6,414 bases of DNA from Alphaproteobacteria bacterium UBA2964. Lineage in GTDB: Bacteria > Pseudomonadota > Alphaproteobacteria > MPNO01 > UBA2964. The position numbers were made by a program, and so were the translations under genes. The notes below the pieces were generated by a model, which saw nothing but the letters and a program-made list of their open reading frames with translations, did not search any database and was not told the origin of the DNA. The stretch covers positions 1,655 through 8,068 of the forward strand of contig DEBE01000178.1 of NCBI GenBank assembly GCA_002348425.1. Direction: 5' to 3'. Each line of letters begins with the position of its first letter. The first letter of the stretch is position 1. This document shows, one piece after another, positions 5,230 to 6,414 of the stretch.

Positions 5230-6414
5230 CTAATGAAAGTCACGTGAGGGGTAGATTTTGTTGTACTTTTCGTTTGGGCTGCTGTTCTTAATTTTATTCT
5301 CAAAGTGTGGGGGTGCTTCCACAAGCAACGTTAGGCGCCCGGTCATGTCGACCAAGTGTTTTGCAATGATATGGGTGACGAGTCCTTCGCGTTGTAGTTC
5401 GCCGGTGACGTAAAGGAGACGAGATTCCAGAGTTTCTTTGCGATATTTTTGGAATAATTTAGGCCAGATTATTACATTAGAGACTCCGGTTTCGTCTTCT
5501 AATGTTGCAAATATAATACCACTTGCAGTACTTGGCCTCTGGCGGGTAATAACCAATCCAGTAATAGAAACTCGTTTACCATTTTTGATATTTTTTAGCT
5601 GTGATGTGGGAATAACTCCTTCAGAATCGAGTTGAACTCTTAATAATTCGAGGGGGTGAGCCTTGAGTGACATTCGAGTTGCCGCGTAATCATATGTAAC
5701 TTCCTCTCCTAGATGCATTGTTGGCAGCTCAATTTTAGGCTCGATGATATTTTCGCCAGATTCGATAAATAGTGGTAACTGATTTGGATTTATATGTCGA
5801 ACATCCCAGAGTGCTTGACGGCGTGATAATCCAACTGATTTATAGGCGTCAGCTTTTGCAAGACATCCAAGGATCTTTGGTTTTAGTTTGCTGCGTGTCC
5901 ATAGGTCTTCAAGGCTAGAGAAAGGGCGTGCGTTGCCGGCTTCACGTGCTTGAAGTAGTGTATTGGCATCAGTTTTTTTGAGTCCTTTTACCTGCCTGAA
6001 ACCAATTCTAAGGGAGGGTATTCTGTTTTCTCCAGTTTCTAATGTACAATCCCAATAACTAAAATTGATGTCTGCTGGTTGTACTATGACGCCGTGCTCT
6101 TGTGCATCACGTATGATCTGCGCTGGTGCATAGAATCCCATTGGTTGGCTATTGAGTAAAGCGCAGGCGAAGGCCGCTGGATAATGACATTTTAACCAAG
6201 ATGAGACGTAGACCAATAAGGCAAAACTTGCCGCGTGGCTTTCTGGAAAACCGTAATCTCCAAAACCCTTGATTTGTTTGAAACAACGTTCAGCAAAGTC
6301 AGGGTCATAGTTCCGAGAGATCATACCCCGCACCATTTTGTCGTGATAATTATTGATGGTGCCGAGGCGTCGGAAGGTAGCCATAGCTCGACGCAGACCG
6401 TCGGCCTCCGAAGG
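5230..6414 (-). CDS. dnaE2: Error-prone DNA polymerase DnaE2 (ImuC), C-terminal part
   Basis: The frame stays open to the right edge, giving the last 394 residues of a protein normally a little over 1000 long; the ATG at 6384 is internal, because the preceding codons already read PSEADGLRRA, a conserved DnaE2 segment. What follows is typical: MATFRRLGTI, GFPESHAASFALLVYVSSWLKCHYP and ALLNSQPMGFYAPAQI (end of the polymerase core), a helix-hairpin-helix region with LRIGFRQVKGL, then an OB-fold (about 5455-5600, from GKRVSITG to VSNVIIWP) and the terminal SRDFH that ends many DnaE2 proteins. DnaE2 is the alpha-subunit-like translesion polymerase that works with ImuA and ImuB in SOS mutagenesis; those genes would lie upstream, beyond the window. 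The end is intact, so nothing suggests a pseudogene. It is convergent with the GST gene and unrelated in function to the catabolic-looking genes. Confidence 0.93.
   Translation of the reverse strand, partial: PSEADGLRRAMATFRRLGTINNYHDKMVRGMISRNYDPDFAERCFKQIKGFGDYGFPESHAASFALLVYVSSWLKCHYPAAFACALLNSQPMGFYAPAQIIRDAQEHGVIVQPADINFSYWDCTLETGENRIPSLRIGFRQVKGLKKTDANTLLQAREAGNARPFSSLEDLWTRSKLKPKILGCLAKADAYKSVGLSRRQALWDVRHINPNQLPLFIESGENIIEPKIELPTMHLGEEVTYDYAATRMSLKAHPLELLRVQLDSEGVIPTSQLKNIKNGKRVSITGLVITRQRPSTASGIIFATLEDETGVSNVIIWPKLFQKYRKETLESRLLYVTGELQREGLVTHIIAKHLVDMTGRLTLLVEAPPHFENKIKNSSPNEKYNKIYPSRDFH

Noticed and set aside
5240..5247. Perfect 8-base palindrome TCACGTGA near the end of dnaE2
   Set aside because: It lies within the codons for the conserved SRD of the C-terminal SRDFH and is explained by coding sequence; there is no T run to make a terminator and no second copy.
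1..6414. CRISPR array, tRNA/rRNA genes, insertion sequence ends, toxin-antitoxin or defence genes
   Set aside because: No spaced direct repeats, no cloverleaf-like segments, no transposase and no small paired genes were seen; nearly every base is in metabolic genes or dnaE2.

Overview
The window looks like a piece of a Pseudomonadota (proteobacterial) chromosome with fairly AT-leaning base composition. The best taxonomic hint is the 3' end of dnaE2 (error-prone polymerase, ImuC-type) at the right edge. That gene is common in alpha-, beta- and some gamma-proteobacteria and in actinobacteria. The moderate AT content, codon use and well-formed sigma70-like promoters argue against a high-GC actinobacterium. 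I cannot fix the genus; an uncultured, possibly marine, proteobacterium is an inference only.

Layout from left to right. (1) Positions 1-219, plus strand: the C-terminal end of an ornithine cyclodeaminase/mu-crystallin family protein. (2) 221-1737, minus strand: two tandem paralogous cysteine amidohydrolases of the isochorismatase / N-carbamoylsarcosine amidase type, about 70% identical by hand count. They form one short operon driven by a recognisable promoter at 1766-1794. (3) 1847-2272, plus: a single-domain VOC (glyoxalase/extradiol dioxygenase fold) protein with a complete metal-ligand set. (4) 2273-3478, minus: a 401-residue acyl-CoA-dehydrogenase-fold protein that reads as the oxygenase part of a two-component (group D) flavin monooxygenase, with a good promoter at 3527-3555. 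(5) 3642-5161, plus: a two-gene operon of a 298-residue two-domain VOC-like protein followed 2 bases later by a Nu-class-like glutathione S-transferase. (6) 5230 to the right edge, minus: the last 394 codons of dnaE2.

Taken together, 1-5161 looks like a catabolic island: a flavin hydroxylase, VOC enzymes able in principle to do ring cleavage, isomerisation or lyase chemistry, a GST (isomerase or thiol chemistry), two amidases able to release ammonia from a carbamoyl or amide intermediate, and a cyclodeaminase-family (imine reductase/lyase) protein. Amidase plus oxygenase plus VOC recalls pathways that open N-containing rings (nicotinate, pyrimidine, creatinine/hydantoin type). The actual substrate cannot be read from the sequence. 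No regulator, transporter, flavin reductase, mobile element, RNA gene or CRISPR array was seen. The genes are packed so tightly that two convergent pairs meet with 1 and 0 bases between stop codons.
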